The notes under the pieces: model-generated | What the model was told of the DNA's origin: nothing | Seen by the model: only the letters and a program-made list of their open reading frames with translations | The model's database searches: none | Translations under genes and position numbers: made by a program | Part shown: in pieces, positions 26,467-35,517 of the stretch | How positions within the stretch are numbered: the first letter of the stretch is position 1 | How the letters are laid out: each line of letters begins with the position of its first letter | Assembly (NCBI RefSeq): GCF_030548295.1 | Contig: NZ_JAUOSB010000004.1 | Span: 124,001 to 188,000 of the forward strand | Length of the DNA: 64,000 nucleotides | Source of the DNA: Wenyingzhuangia sp. 2_MG-2023 | GTDB lineage: Bacteria; Bacteroidota; Bacteroidia; Flavobacteriales; Flavobacteriaceae | Direction: 5' to 3'

Positions 26467-27387
26467 TTACAAAGAAAATTTCGTTAAGTCTTTAAATTTT
26501 TCCAATCGCTCTAATACTTCAGGTTCTGTAACTTCAGCAATTCGTTTTACTCCAAACTCTTCTACAGTAAACGATGCCAAGTTAGACCCCCAGATTACAG
26601 CATTCTTAATGTTCTCAAAAGACAATTCTCCCTGTTGTGCCAAATACCCTGTAAATCCACCCGCAAAAGTATCTCCTGCTCCTGTAGGATCAAAAACATC
26701 TGCTAAAGGCAATGCTGGTGCAAAAAACATATTTTCTTCATGAAATAATAACGCTCCATGTTCTCCTTTTTTGATGACAACATATTTAGGCCCCATTTCG
26801 TGAATCACTTTTGCAGCTTTCACTAAAGAATATTCTCCACTTAATTGTTGAGCTTCTTCATCATTAATGGTAATCACATCTACCTTTTTCAACAAAGTCT
26901 TCAAGTCATCTAAAGCAATGTCCATCCAAAAATTCATAGTATCTAAAACCACCATTTTCGGTTTTTTAGACATTTGCTCCAATCCTGCATTCTGCACCAA
27001 CGGATGCAAATTTCCTAACATGACAATTTCTGCATCTTTGTACTCTTCTGGCACTACGGGCTTAAAATGCTCTAACACATTCAATTCCGTAACCATGGTA
27101 TCTCTTTTGTTCATATTGGTGTGGTATTTTCCACTCCAGAAAAAAGTTTTCCCATCTTTTACAACCTCTATTCCATCTATATTGATGTTCTTGCTTTTTA
27201 ACAAATCAAAGTGCTCTTGTGGAAAATCGTTTCCAACAACAGACACCAAAGCAGTGTCTACGTTTTTAAAATTACTAGCAGACAGACCTGTATAAGTTCC
27301 TGCACCACCTAAAATTTTATCTGTTTTTCCAAAAGGAGTTTCAATGGCATCAAAAGCCACTGTTCCAATAATTAATAATTTACTCAT
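26467..27387 (-). CDS. PfkB family carbohydrate/nucleoside kinase
   Basis: The protein has 306 residues from the ATG at 27387 (MSKLLIIGTVAFDAIETP), the proper beginning of the ribokinase fold. The longer frame to 27450 adds a Cys-rich stretch lying upstream of the fold and is rejected. GGAGTYTGLSA is the first signature, NDEEAQQLSG precedes the ATP site, and DPTGAGDTFAGGF contains the anion hole and catalytic Asp. It phosphorylates a sugar or nucleoside hydroxyl with ATP; the substrate cannot be told, and adenosine/ribokinase-like and sugar kinases are all possible. It is divergent from sufE with a 104-base gap and is 61 bases from the purF-like gene, which makes a purine or ribose link plausible but unproven. 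Confidence 0.88.
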   Translation of the reverse strand: MSKLLIIGTVAFDAIETPFGKTDKILGGAGTYTGLSASNFKNVDTALVSVVGNDFPQEHFDLLKSKNINIDGIEVVKDGKTFFWSGKYHTNMNKRDTMVTELNVLEHFKPVVPEEYKDAEIVMLGNLHPLVQNAGLEQMSKKPKMVVLDTMNFWMDIALDDLKTLLKKVDVITINDEEAQQLSGEYSLVKAAKVIHEMGPKYVVIKKGEHGALLFHEENMFFAPALPLADVFDPTGAGDTFAGGFTGYLAQQGELSFENIKNAVIWGSNLASFTVEEFGVKRIAEVTEPEVLERLEKFKDLTKFSL

Positions 27388-27436
27388 GTGTTTAATTTCA
27401 AATAAATATGTCATTTTGAATACGCATAGCTTACAG

Positions 27437-27467
27437 TTGTATGCTAGCATTATACTCAGTATCTTTG
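27437..27467 (+). promoter_or_regulatory. Flavobacterial promoter of the sufE operon
   Basis: TTG at 27437-27439, a 20-bp spacer and TATCTTTG at 27460-27467 match the Bacteroidota -33/-7 consensus (TTG, TAnnTTTG). The sufE ATG is 24 bases downstream. Confidence 0.7.
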
Positions 27468-27491
27468 TGCCTGCAAAAGTAAGTTTAAAAT

Positions 27492-27917
27492 ATGACTATC
27501 AAAGAAATACAAGAGGAAATTGTAGAGGAGTTTGCGATGTTTGATGACTGGATGGAACGTTATGAGTATATGATAGAACTAGGAAAATCAATCCCTGTAA
27601 TAGAAAACCAATACAAAACTGACAACAACCTTATCAAAGGATGTCAATCTAAAGTATGGTTGCACTCTGAATTAGAAAATAACAAAATAAAATTTTCTGC
27701 GGATAGCGATGCCATCATCACCAAAGGAATTATTGCTGTATTGTTACGTGTTTTTAACGACCAAGCACCAAAAGAAATTCTAGAAGCTAAAATGGATTTT
27801 ATAGATGAAATTGGTCTAAAAGAGCATTTGTCACCTACTAGAGCCAATGGTTTGGTTTCTATGATCAAACAAATCAAACTGTACGCATTGGGAATGCAAA
27901 GTAAGTTAAACGCTTAA
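27492..27917 (+). CDS. sufE: SufE family cysteine desulfuration protein
   Basis: This 141-residue sulfur acceptor takes persulfide from the SufS cysteine desulfurase and passes it to the Fe-S scaffold. The acceptor Cys51 lies in the typical loop LIKGCQSKVWL, at the same number as in E. coli SufE. The C-terminal helix and overall length are standard. It is the first gene of a plus-strand run with sufT and DUF2480 (11- and 9-base gaps), so Fe-S assembly is the theme of the operon. The scaffold genes sufBCD and sufS are not in this window. Confidence 0.95.
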   Translation: MTIKEIQEEIVEEFAMFDDWMERYEYMIELGKSIPVIENQYKTDNNLIKGCQSKVWLHSELENNKIKFSADSDAIITKGIIAVLLRVFNDQAPKEILEAKMDFIDEIGLKEHLSPTRANGLVSMIKQIKLYALGMQSKLNA

Positions 27918-27928
27918 AAATTAAAAAA

Positions 27929-28249
27929 ATGAATCACGAAGAAACTGTAGAAATAGGAGATAAAATAGTAAATGTTTTAAAAACAATATTTGATCCTGAA
28001 ATTCCTGTAGACATTTATGAATTAGGATTGATTTATGATGTCTTGGTAAATGATAAAAAAGAGGCTAAAATTTTAATGACACTTACGTCTCCAAACTGTC
28101 CTGTTGCAGAAACACTTCCTAAAGAAGTAGAGGACAAAGTTTGTGCCTTGGAAGAAATTGACAGTGCAGAAGTAGAACTAACTTTTGACCCGACTTGGAC
28201 ACAAGACATGATGAGTGAAGAAGCTAAATTAGAATTAGGATTTCTATAA
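27929..28249 (+). CDS. sufT: SufT/MIP18-like Fe-S assembly factor (DUF59)
   Basis: The 106-residue DUF59 protein has DPEIPVDIYELGLIYDV near the N-terminus and the conserved Cys motif SPNCPVAETLP. DUF59 proteins help mature Fe-S proteins (bacterial SufT, eukaryotic MIP18/CIA2). It lies 11 bases after sufE and 9 before a DUF2480 gene. The gene symbol is assigned from family plus context; paaD-like paralogs share this domain, but there is no phenylacetate pathway here. Confidence 0.88.
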   Translation: MNHEETVEIGDKIVNVLKTIFDPEIPVDIYELGLIYDVLVNDKKEAKILMTLTSPNCPVAETLPKEVEDKVCALEEIDSAEVELTFDPTWTQDMMSEEAKLELGFL

Positions 28250-28258
28250 GTTACCGCC

Positions 28259-28759
28259 ATGGATGAAATTGTAAACAGAGTTGCCAATAGCAGCTTGAAA
28301 AATATTGACCTAGAGGATTATTACCCTACAGGAAAACGTGTTTTGTTTGATATTAAAGATTGGTTGTTTGAAGAAATTATTCTAAAAGAAAAAGATTTTA
28401 GAGAAAAAGCAGATAGCTACAATTGGTCTCAACTACAAGACAGTTATGTTGCATTTACATGCAGCGCAGATGCTATTATTCCATCTTGGGCTTACCTGTT
28501 ATTAACCACCAAAGCAAGTAAATTCGCAAAAAAATGTGTGGTTGGAGATTTAAAAATCTTAGAAACCGTTTTGTACACAGAAATTATTTTCAATTTAAAA
28601 ATTGAAGATTTTCAAGACAAACCTATCATTATTAAAGGCTGTGCCAACAAACCTATACCTGAATCCGCTTATACTTTACTGATTCAGAAACTTTTACCGA
28701 TAGCAAAAAACATCATGTATGGTGAAGCTTGCTCTACGGTTCCTTTGTTTAAAAAATAA
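28259..28759 (+). CDS. DUF2480 family protein
   Basis: The 166-residue cytoplasmic protein belongs to DUF2480, a family found almost only in Bacteroidota. FDIKDWLFEEIILKEKDFRE, DAIIPSWAYLLL and the C-terminal KNIMYGEACSTVPLFKK are its recognisable blocks; three Cys residues (near 71, 126 and 160) are present. No function is known. Its fixed place behind sufE-sufT suggests a role in Fe-S cluster assembly, which is inference. There are no membrane segments or signal. Confidence 0.85.
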   Translation: MDEIVNRVANSSLKNIDLEDYYPTGKRVLFDIKDWLFEEIILKEKDFREKADSYNWSQLQDSYVAFTCSADAIIPSWAYLLLTTKASKFAKKCVVGDLKILETVLYTEIIFNLKIEDFQDKPIIIKGCANKPIPESAYTLLIQKLLPIAKNIMYGEACSTVPLFKK

Positions 28760-28781
28760 AACTAAACTAACGCTAACTTTT

Positions 28782-29624
28782 ATGAAAAAAATTATTGCAT
28801 CGGCATTATTACTGTGCTCAATCATTTCCTATTCTCAAGAAAAAGAAGAATCTAATTGGAAAAAAGAAGGTGTTTTTACCTTATTGTTCAACCAATCTGC
28901 TTTTAACAACGATTGGCAAGGTGGTGGTGTGAACAACATTGCAACTAATGGAAGCATCAATTACGATTTTAACTACAAAAAAGACAATGTTGTTTGGGAT
29001 AACAAAATTATGCTTGCTTATGGTTTGACAAAAATTGACGGTTACGACAACTTTCAAAAAACGGATGACAAATTTGAGTTTTCTTCTCTTTATGGTAAAC
29101 AATCAGGGAAATATTGGTTTTATTCTGCTTACGCAAACTTTAAAACTCAATTTGCAGATGGATACAAAAGCTCTGCACAAATTGATAAAATTTCTACATT
29201 CTTTTCTCCTGCTTATTTACAAATAGGTCCTGGTATGTTGTGGAAAAAATCAGACAATTTAAAAATAAACATCACTCCAGCATCTTCTAGAGCTATTTTT
29301 GTAAATAGTGAATTTACTGAAGACGGAAGTGCTTTTGGTGTTGACCAAGGTGAAACTAGTCGTTTTGAACTGGGGGCTAACGTTTCTGCGTACTACAAAA
29401 CCAATATTGTTCAAAATGTAAGCATACAAAACACTTTAAACTTATACGCTAATTACTTAGAAAATCTTGGAAACGTTGATATTGACTACACTTTGAGTAT
29501 TGCCATGAAAATCAACTCATTTCTATCTGCCAACATTATTGCACAAGCTATTTATGATGACAATGCCATTGCTAAGGTACAGGTAAGAGAAGTTTTTGGT
29601 TTAGGATTTAATTACAAATTCTAA
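28782..29624 (+). CDS. DUF3078 outer-membrane beta-barrel-like protein
   Basis: The protein has 280 residues from the ATG at 28782 (signal peptide MKKIIASALLLCSIISYS); the longer frame starting at 28719 runs into the previous gene. After cleavage come NWKKEGVFTLLFNQSAF and NDWQGGGVNNIATNGS, typical of DUF3078, and alternating hydrophobic/polar strands to a terminal KF, as in outer-membrane barrels. The family is common in Bacteroidota and has no defined function. It is 22 bases past DUF2480 and is followed by a strong terminator, so it may be the last gene of the sufE run, though the gap would also allow its own start. Confidence 0.85.
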   Translation: MKKIIASALLLCSIISYSQEKEESNWKKEGVFTLLFNQSAFNNDWQGGGVNNIATNGSINYDFNYKKDNVVWDNKIMLAYGLTKIDGYDNFQKTDDKFEFSSLYGKQSGKYWFYSAYANFKTQFADGYKSSAQIDKISTFFSPAYLQIGPGMLWKKSDNLKINITPASSRAIFVNSEFTEDGSAFGVDQGETSRFELGANVSAYYKTNIVQNVSIQNTLNLYANYLENLGNVDIDYTLSIAMKINSFLSANIIAQAIYDDNAIAKVQVREVFGLGFNYKF

Positions 29625-29644
29625 ATTTAAATTTTTAAAACAAA

Positions 29645-29674
29645 AAATCCCGAGTGTATACTCGGGATTTTTTT
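29645..29674. terminator. Bidirectional terminator between DUF3078 and hflX
   Basis: An 11-bp perfect GC-containing stem (29645-29655 and 29660-29670, AAATCCCGAGT/ACTCGGGATTT) with GTAT loop is flanked by A-run and T-run, and so can serve both converging genes. Confidence 0.92.
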
Positions 29675-29677
29675 GTT

Positions 29678-30901
29678 TTAGGCCATCTTGTTTCCATCGT
29701 TATCATATTCTGAATACAAATAATTGTTGTACGGAAAACGCTTGGCATGAATTTCTCGAACTTTTTCAAAAACCAATTCTTTAAAATCCTCCATATTATC
29801 TTTGTTCAAAGCAGATATGAATACACAATCTTCTTGCATTTTAGACATCCAAGAATTTTTCAACTCTTCTAAAGTATAGTGTTTTTCCGTTTTTTCGGTC
29901 ATCAAATCATCATCATCAATAGATTGATAAGTGTAACTATCAATCTTATTAAACACCATTAATGTGGGCTTATCATCACTTTCTATTTCTTTTAAAATAG
30001 TATTTACAGAATTGATATGATCTTCAAACGTTGGGTGTGAAATATCCACCACGTGCAATAACAAATCTGCTTCTCGTACTTCGTCCAACGTAGATTTAAA
30101 AGATTCTACCAACTGTGTGGGTAACTTTCTGATAAAACCAACCGTATCTGTCATTAAAAAAGGAACATTCTTAATTACTACTTTTCGTACGGTAGTGTCT
30201 AAAGTTGCGAATAGTTTATCTTCTGCAAACACTTCACTTTTACTAATTACGTTCATCAACGTAGATTTCCCAACATTGGTATATCCTACCAAAGCAACAC
30301 GAACCATTTGTCCACGATTTTTTCGTTGGATGGCCATTTGTTTGTCAATGGTAATTAATTTCTTTTTCAACAAAGAGATCTGATCCCTTACAATACGTCT
30401 ATCCGTTTCAATCTCAGTTTCACCAGGACCACGCATCCCGATTCCCCCTTTTTGCTTGTCCAAATGCGACCATAATTTGGTCAACCTTGGCAACATGTAT
30501 TCACATTGAGCCAATGCTACTTGCGTACGAGCATAGCTAGTTTCTGCTCTTTGAGCAAAAATATCTAAAATCAATGTTGTTCTATCTAAAATTTTGGTAT
30601 CCAACACTTTTTCAACATTCCTTAACTGTGCTGGCGATAATTCATCATCAAAAATTACGGTACCAATGTCATGCGTATCTATGTACACTTTTACATCTTC
30701 CAACTTACCCGTACCAATAAATGTTTTAGGGTGTGGTTTTTCTAATTTTTGGACAAATCTTTTCACCGCAACTCCACCTGCGGTAGTTACCAAAAACTCC
30801 AACTCATCTAAATACTCTGTAGACTGAGCTTCGTCTTGATGTTGTGTAATGACACCCACCAATACTGTTTTCTCTGAGGTTACTTTCTTTTCATCTATCA
30901 T
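29678..30901 (-). CDS. hflX: HflX ribosome-associated GTPase
   Basis: This 407-residue GTPase binds the 50S subunit and rescues stalled or heat-damaged ribosomes. An N-terminal HflX domain (about 20-195) precedes the G domain with GYTNVGKSTLM (G1), DTVGFIRKLP (G3) and FNKIDS (G4); GGIGMRGPGETEIETDR is the family linker signature. The ATG at 30901 is chosen because an upstream in-frame ATG (30916) lies just outside a clear promoter -7 box at 30906-30913. It is a single gene facing the DUF3078 gene tail to tail. Confidence 0.95.
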   Translation of the reverse strand: MIDEKKVTSEKTVLVGVITQHQDEAQSTEYLDELEFLVTTAGGVAVKRFVQKLEKPHPKTFIGTGKLEDVKVYIDTHDIGTVIFDDELSPAQLRNVEKVLDTKILDRTTLILDIFAQRAETSYARTQVALAQCEYMLPRLTKLWSHLDKQKGGIGMRGPGETEIETDRRIVRDQISLLKKKLITIDKQMAIQRKNRGQMVRVALVGYTNVGKSTLMNVISKSEVFAEDKLFATLDTTVRKVVIKNVPFLMTDTVGFIRKLPTQLVESFKSTLDEVREADLLLHVVDISHPTFEDHINSVNTILKEIESDDKPTLMVFNKIDSYTYQSIDDDDLMTEKTEKHYTLEELKNSWMSKMQEDCVFISALNKDNMEDFKELVFEKVREIHAKRFPYNNYLYSEYDNDGNKMA

Positions 30902-30905
30902 AATA

Positions 30906-30933
30906 CAAAGGTACATAATTCCCGCAGTATCAA
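30906..30933 (-). promoter_or_regulatory. Flavobacterial promoter of hflX, nearly leaderless
   Basis: On the minus strand, TTG (30933-30931), a 17-bp spacer and TACCTTTG (30913-30906) match the consensus. The start codon ATG at 30901 follows the -7 box by only four bases, so the transcript would be leaderless or nearly so. Confidence 0.65.
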
Positions 30934-31043
30934 TAGCATCTGTTTCTTTTACAAAACACCTTTATTTACATAGGTATAATAACACAACTTTGTTTGAAAA
31001 TTTTCAGTAATAAAGATATCTTTACGTTCCAAAAACACCACCT

Positions 31044-31991
31044 GTGGAAGATGACAACTTATTTTCAATTGCCTTTTACAATACCGAAAACCTATTTGAT
31101 TATAAAGATGACAAACATACTTTAGACACAGACTATACACCTAGCGGACGTAAAAAATGGGGACATTATCGTTACCAACACAAAATCAATAAAATTGCCA
31201 AAGTTATTTCTAAAATTGGTACTGACAATTGCATGTTTCCTCCTGTTTTGGTTGGACTTGCCGAAGTAGAAACCAAACAAGTGGCTATTGACATTATTCA
31301 CAGCGAAACGTTGAGGTATTTAAACTATGACTGTGTGCATTACGATTCTCCCGACGAAAGAGGTATTGATGTTGCTCTTTTGTACCACAAAGATTTTTTT
31401 GAATTGACCTCATCAGAAGCCATTCCCGTTCAAGTATTTGAAACCAACGGTGTAAAAGATGATACCAGAGATATTTTATATGTTCAAGGAAATCTCTACG
31501 GAGAATTGACTCATATTTTTGTCAATCACTGGCCGTCGAGAAGAAAAGGGATTGATAAAACTTATTTGAAAAGAATTGCGTTGGCCAATATTTTGACCTA
31601 CAGAATGGATTCTATTTTACAAAATGATCCTAATGCAAAAATTATTATTATGGGGGATTTTAACGACGATCCTACTTCTGATAGTATTGCAAAACACATT
31701 GTTTCTGATCAAATTAAAAACCCAATGACATCACTTTTAACCCCAAAACAGGGGAGCATGGTACACAATGGAGTTTGGCATTTGTTCGATCAAATACTCT
31801 ACAGTAGTTCTTACCTAACCTCTGATGGAAATAAATTTGTAAGTGCCAAAATTTACAACAAAGATTTTTTAACAGATTGGACAGGTAGAAACAAAGGAGA
31901 ACCTTTAAGAACTTACATTGGTAAATTTTACAGAGGTGGTTTTAGCGATCATTTTCCTGTATATTCCCTTTTTCAAAAAAGCAAATGCTAA
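31044..31991 (+). CDS. Endonuclease/exonuclease/phosphatase family protein
   Basis: The 315-residue protein has the EEP fold (DNase I-like): AFYNTENLFDYKD with the metal-site Asn/Glu, VGLAEVET, HWPSRRKG, MGDFNDDPTSD and a final SDHFPVY with the catalytic Asp-His. It hydrolyses a phosphodiester or phosphomonoester; nuclease and lipid phosphatase members cannot be told apart here. The start is GTG (31044), with no ATG or TTG between it and the upstream in-frame stop at 31011. Homologs usually begin at about this point, so it is accepted. There is no signal peptide, so it should be cytoplasmic. It is head to head with hflX. Confidence 0.85.
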   Translation: MEDDNLFSIAFYNTENLFDYKDDKHTLDTDYTPSGRKKWGHYRYQHKINKIAKVISKIGTDNCMFPPVLVGLAEVETKQVAIDIIHSETLRYLNYDCVHYDSPDERGIDVALLYHKDFFELTSSEAIPVQVFETNGVKDDTRDILYVQGNLYGELTHIFVNHWPSRRKGIDKTYLKRIALANILTYRMDSILQNDPNAKIIIMGDFNDDPTSDSIAKHIVSDQIKNPMTSLLTPKQGSMVHNGVWHLFDQILYSSSYLTSDGNKFVSAKIYNKDFLTDWTGRNKGEPLRTYIGKFYRGGFSDHFPVYSLFQKSKC

Positions 31992-32268
31992 AAAGCTCTT
32001 AAAAACACAGATCATTAAACCCCACGTATTCACCGTTTATTCATACAAATTTTTATATCAATAGTAGAACTACTTCTAAAACACATCTGTTACGAAATTA
32101 AATTTAAGCTTTTTCACATATCATTTACTCCGTTAGAAGACTCCTAAAACGAGAATCTTGATAACTATTAAAAAATAAATTTTAAAAAATAACGTTCTTT
32201 TTGTAACAAAAACTATAAATCTCTCGTATTTAGATAGACACATTATAGTTTAACAAGTAGAAAAGTAG
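31992..32268 (+). promoter_or_regulatory. Non-coding region upstream of rpoD
   Basis: 277 AT-rich bases have no credible ORF, tRNA or strong hairpin. The rpoD promoter should lie here, but no exact TAnnTTTG box was found; TATTTAGA near 32226-32233 is a weak candidate. Confidence 0.3.
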
Positions 32269-33132
32269 ATGAGACAACTTAAAATTACCAAGCAGGTTAC
32301 CAATCGTGAAACCGCATCTTTGGATAAATATTTACAAGAAATCGGAAAAGTAGATTTGATTACTGCCGATATGGAGGTGGAATTAGCACAACGTATCAAG
32401 GCTGGAGATCAAGCGGCATTAGAACGATTGACCAAAGCTAACTTGCGTTTTGTGGTATCTGTTGCTAAACAATACCAAAACCAAGGGTTGACATTACCAG
32501 ATTTAATCAACGAAGGAAACTTAGGATTGATTAAAGCTGCAAAACGTTTTGATGAAACTCGTGGTTTTAAATTTATCTCTTATGCTGTATGGTGGATTCG
32601 TCAATCTATTTTACAAGCATTGGCAGAACAATCTCGTATTGTACGTTTGCCATTGAACAAAATTGGTTCTATCAACAAAATCAATAAAATGTACGCTTTC
32701 TTAGAGCAAGAAAACGAACGTCCTCCATCTGCAGAAGAAATTGCTAAGAAATTAGACATGACTGTGAACGATGTAAAAGAGTCTATGAAAAACTCTGGTC
32801 GTCACGTATCTATGGATGCTCCATTGATTGAAGGTGAAGATTCTAATTTATACGATGTCTTAAATTCTGGAGAATCTCCAAATCCTGACAGAACGTTGTT
32901 ACACGAATCTTTAAAAGTAGAGATTGAGCGTGCTTTAGAAACCTTAACTCCTAGAGAAGCAGACGTGGTACGTTTGTACTTTGGATTGGGGGAACACCAA
33001 CCTATGACTTTAGAAGAAATTGGAGAAACTTTTGATTTGACACGTGAACGTGTTCGTCAGATTAAAGAAAAAGCAATCCGTAGATTGAAACACACTTCTA
33101 GAAGTAAAATTTTAATGACCTATTTAGGTTAA
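32269..33132 (+). CDS. rpoD: Primary sigma factor RpoD/SigA (Bacteroidota short form)
   Basis: The 287-residue housekeeping sigma lacks region 1.1, as usual in Bacteroidota. It shows region 1.2 ([14 protein letters not shown]), region 2 ([16 protein letters not shown], then [13 protein letters not shown] and [14 protein letters not shown]), region 3 ([14 protein letters not shown]) and region 4 ([16 protein letters not shown], then [22 protein letters not shown]). This form reads the TTG/TAnnTTTG promoters seen elsewhere in the window. It is followed 22 bases later by rpe in the same direction, ending at a terminator beyond rpe. Confidence 0.97.
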   Translation: MRQLKITKQVTNRETASLDKYLQEIGKVDLITADMEVELAQRIKAGDQAALERLTKANLRFVVSVAKQYQNQGLTLPDLINEGNLGLIKAAKRFDETRGFKFISYAVWWIRQSILQALAEQSRIVRLPLNKIGSINKINKMYAFLEQENERPPSAEEIAKKLDMTVNDVKESMKNSGRHVSMDAPLIEGEDSNLYDVLNSGESPNPDRTLLHESLKVEIERALETLTPREADVVRLYFGLGEHQPMTLEEIGETFDLTRERVRQIKEKAIRRLKHTSRSKILMTYLG

Positions 33133-33154
33133 TCAAAACACCTTATAAAAATAG

Positions 33155-33811
33155 ATGAGTAAATTAGTAGCTCCTTCGGTATTAGCTGCCGACTTTGCCA
33201 ACATCCAACGTGATGTGGAAATGATCAACAACAGTGAAGCAGATTGGTTTCATATTGATATTATGGACGGTGTTTTTGTTCCTAACATTTCTTTTGGAAT
33301 GCCTGTAATGAAAGCCATTAAAAAATACGCAACCAAACCGATGGATGTGCATTTGATGATTGTTGATCCTGATAGATACATCAAGACATTTAAAGATTGT
33401 GGTGCCGATATTTTAACTGTGCATTACGAAGCTTGTACACACTTGCACAGAACCATTCAAGCAATAAAAGCTGAAGGTATGCAAGCAGGTGTTGCTTTAA
33501 ATCCACACACACCTATTTCTGTTTTAGAAGATATTATTCAAGATTTAGATCTAGTTTGTATCATGAGTGTAAATCCAGGTTTTGGAGGTCAATCATTTAT
33601 TGAAAACACCTACACCAAAGTACAACAGTTGAAAAATTTAATCATTTTTAAAGGTTGCGCTACTAAAATTGAAATTGATGGTGGTGTAACAGATAAAAAC
33701 GCAAACAACTTGGTAGAAGTTGGTGCTGATGTATTAGTAGCTGGTAGTTACGTTTTTGGTGCAGAAGACCCAATTGCCACTGTTAAAAATTTAAAAGAAA
33801 TGATCAATTAG
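33155..33811 (+). CDS. rpe: Ribulose-phosphate 3-epimerase
   Basis: The 218-residue TIM barrel interconverts ribulose-5-phosphate and xylulose-5-phosphate in the pentose phosphate pathway. The motifs HIDIMDGVFVPNISFG, MDVHLMIVDP, MSVNPGFGGQSFI and EIDGGV carry the metal ligands and catalytic Asp residues. It follows rpoD closely and precedes a terminator; a transaldolase-family gene from the same pathway comes next. Confidence 0.96.
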   Translation: MSKLVAPSVLAADFANIQRDVEMINNSEADWFHIDIMDGVFVPNISFGMPVMKAIKKYATKPMDVHLMIVDPDRYIKTFKDCGADILTVHYEACTHLHRTIQAIKAEGMQAGVALNPHTPISVLEDIIQDLDLVCIMSVNPGFGGQSFIENTYTKVQQLKNLIIFKGCATKIEIDGGVTDKNANNLVEVGADVLVAGSYVFGAEDPIATVKNLKEMIN

Positions 33812-33835
33812 TCAAAAACTGATCTTCTATTTCAT

Positions 33836-33874
33836 AAAGCTCTTTAAAATTTATTTAAAGAGCTTTTTTTATTT
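33836..33874 (+). terminator. Terminator of rpoD-rpe
   Basis: 13-bp perfect arms (33836-33848 and 33854-33866, AAAGCTCTTTAAA) with loop ATTTA are followed by TTTTATTTT, 25 bases past the rpe stop. Confidence 0.9.
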
Positions 33875-33962
33875 TACAAAATCTTAATATGTTTCCCATC
33901 AAATTCATTTCTATTCTATGGATTGAATTTCTATATTTACTAGGAACAATAAACTCAATAAA

Positions 33963-34613
33963 ATGAAATTTTTTATAGATACTGCCAACTTAGATCAAAT
34001 TGAAGAAGCACAAGCATTGGGGGTTTTAGACGGTGTAACTACCAATCCTTCTTTAATGGCTAAGGAAGGAATTAGTGGAGAAGCTAACATATTTAATCAT
34101 TACAAGGCTATTTGCGAATTGGTAGATGGTGATGTAAGTGCCGAAGTACTTTCTACGGATTTTGATGGAATGGTAAAAGAAGGAGAAGCTTTAGCTGCTT
34201 TACACCCACAAATTGTTGTAAAGCTTCCAATGATAAAAGATGGAATAAAAGCGTGTAGGTATTTTAGTGCTAAAGGAATTAAAACCAATGTAACTTTAGT
34301 GTTTTCTGTAGGTCAAGCATTGTTAGCTGCAAAAGCAGGTGCTACGTATGTATCTCCTTTTATTGGTCGTTTGGATGATATTTCTACTGATGGACTACAC
34401 TTAATTGGTGAAATTAGAGAAGTATACGACAACTATTTCTTTGAAACTGAAATTTTAGCAGCCTCTGTTAGACACACTATGCACATTGTAGATTGTGCTA
34501 AAATTGGAGCAGATGTAATGACAGGACCTTTGTCTGCTATTGAAGGATTGATGAGACATCCCTTAACAGATAGTGGTTTGGCTAAGTTTTTAGAAGATGC
34601 TAAAAATTTATAA
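33963..34613 (+). CDS. fsa: Transaldolase/fructose-6-phosphate aldolase family
   Basis: The 216-residue small transaldolase (TalC/FSA group) starts MKFFIDTANLDQIEEA and carries GVTTNPSLMAKEG, the Schiff-base Lys87 in VVKLPMIKDG, NVTLVFSVGQALLAAKAGA and SPFIGRLDD. It moves dihydroxyacetone units or cleaves fructose-6-phosphate; sequence alone does not separate transaldolase from FSA activity. Its neighbourhood with rpe supports the pentose phosphate pathway. Confidence 0.92.
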   Translation: MKFFIDTANLDQIEEAQALGVLDGVTTNPSLMAKEGISGEANIFNHYKAICELVDGDVSAEVLSTDFDGMVKEGEALAALHPQIVVKLPMIKDGIKACRYFSAKGIKTNVTLVFSVGQALLAAKAGATYVSPFIGRLDDISTDGLHLIGEIREVYDNYFFETEILAASVRHTMHIVDCAKIGADVMTGPLSAIEGLMRHPLTDSGLAKFLEDAKNL

Positions 34614-34628
34614 ACCGCACTTTTTCAT

Positions 34629-34660
34629 AAAAAAAGCGACTCTTTGGAGTCGCTTTTTTT
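34629..34660. terminator. Bidirectional terminator between fsa and the DUF2797 gene
   Basis: GCGACTC (34636-34642) pairs with GAGTCGC (34647-34653) around TTTG, flanked by seven A and seven T. The right flank touches the DUF2797 stop codon at 34659-34661. Confidence 0.92.
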
Positions 34661-35453
34661 ATGCTATTTCTATACTTACTTTATAACCTTCATAAGACCT
34701 TACATTAAAAACTTTTCCGTCTTCAAAAATCAGATATTGACCTTTGACTCCAATCAATTTTCCTTGGTAAAAATTTTCTTTTTCTAAATTTAAACTCCCC
34801 ACTTTTATTGGATAATTTTCAACTGGATAATTGAATTCTAACACAAGATCTTCATGTACATAATATTGTTGTACCTCTTCTGGCAAATAAGCTTTTAACT
34901 GCTCTTTAATTGCAATCAAATCTTCTTCAACTACATCATTTTTTAACATCTTTTGCCAACTAGTCTTATCACTCACAAATTCCTTTAAGGCAACTTCTGT
35001 GATTCCTGCCAAAAATCGATTCGGTGTTTCTACAAAAACAATTGCTTTGTTGGCTCCTTGATCTATCCACCTGGTTGGTATTTGACTTTTTCTTGTAACC
35101 CCAACTTTTACATTGCTAGATAGAGCCAAATATACAATGTGTGGTTGTAATTGAGCTTTTTCTTCATAAGCCAAATCCCTATCCTCAATACCCAAATGAG
35201 CTTTACTTAACTCAGGTTTCATTACCCAATCTGCAACACCGGGTTGTTCGTAAAAACATTCATAACAGTGTCCTTGTCTAAATATTTTTTTTTCTTTGCC
35301 ACAGCACAAACATTGATATCCTACAAAGGTAATTGCTACCGATTTGTCGATAATTTGATTCAAATGCAACACGTGGTTTTCTGTATTTAAATAATACTGA
35401 ACTTGATTTGTGTTTTCCGTGGTCATTTTGGTTAATACTCCCTGATATTTCAT
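34659..35453 (-). CDS. DUF2797 family zinc-ribbon protein
   Basis: The 264-residue protein has a Cys-rich N-terminal segment (about 48-72, C-x2-CG and GHCYECF) that looks like a zinc ribbon, then a DUF2797 body with KAHLGIEDRDLAYEE, KVGVTRKSQIPTRWIDQGA and a terminal beta-domain. The GVTR...RWIDQGA block resembles a GIY-YIG-like core. The role is unknown; nucleic-acid binding is a reasonable guess from the zinc ribbon. It stands alone between a terminator and the divergent GH3-type gene. Confidence 0.8.
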   Translation of the reverse strand: MKYQGVLTKMTTENTNQVQYYLNTENHVLHLNQIIDKSVAITFVGYQCLCCGKEKKIFRQGHCYECFYEQPGVADWVMKPELSKAHLGIEDRDLAYEEKAQLQPHIVYLALSSNVKVGVTRKSQIPTRWIDQGANKAIVFVETPNRFLAGITEVALKEFVSDKTSWQKMLKNDVVEEDLIAIKEQLKAYLPEEVQQYYVHEDLVLEFNYPVENYPIKVGSLNLEKENFYQGKLIGVKGQYLIFEDGKVFNVRSYEGYKVSIEIA

Positions 35454-35517
35454 AGAAAAAAACTAAATTAGATCAATCAAAGATATTGAATTTAACCCGC
35501 AATTAGTATAACAATCT

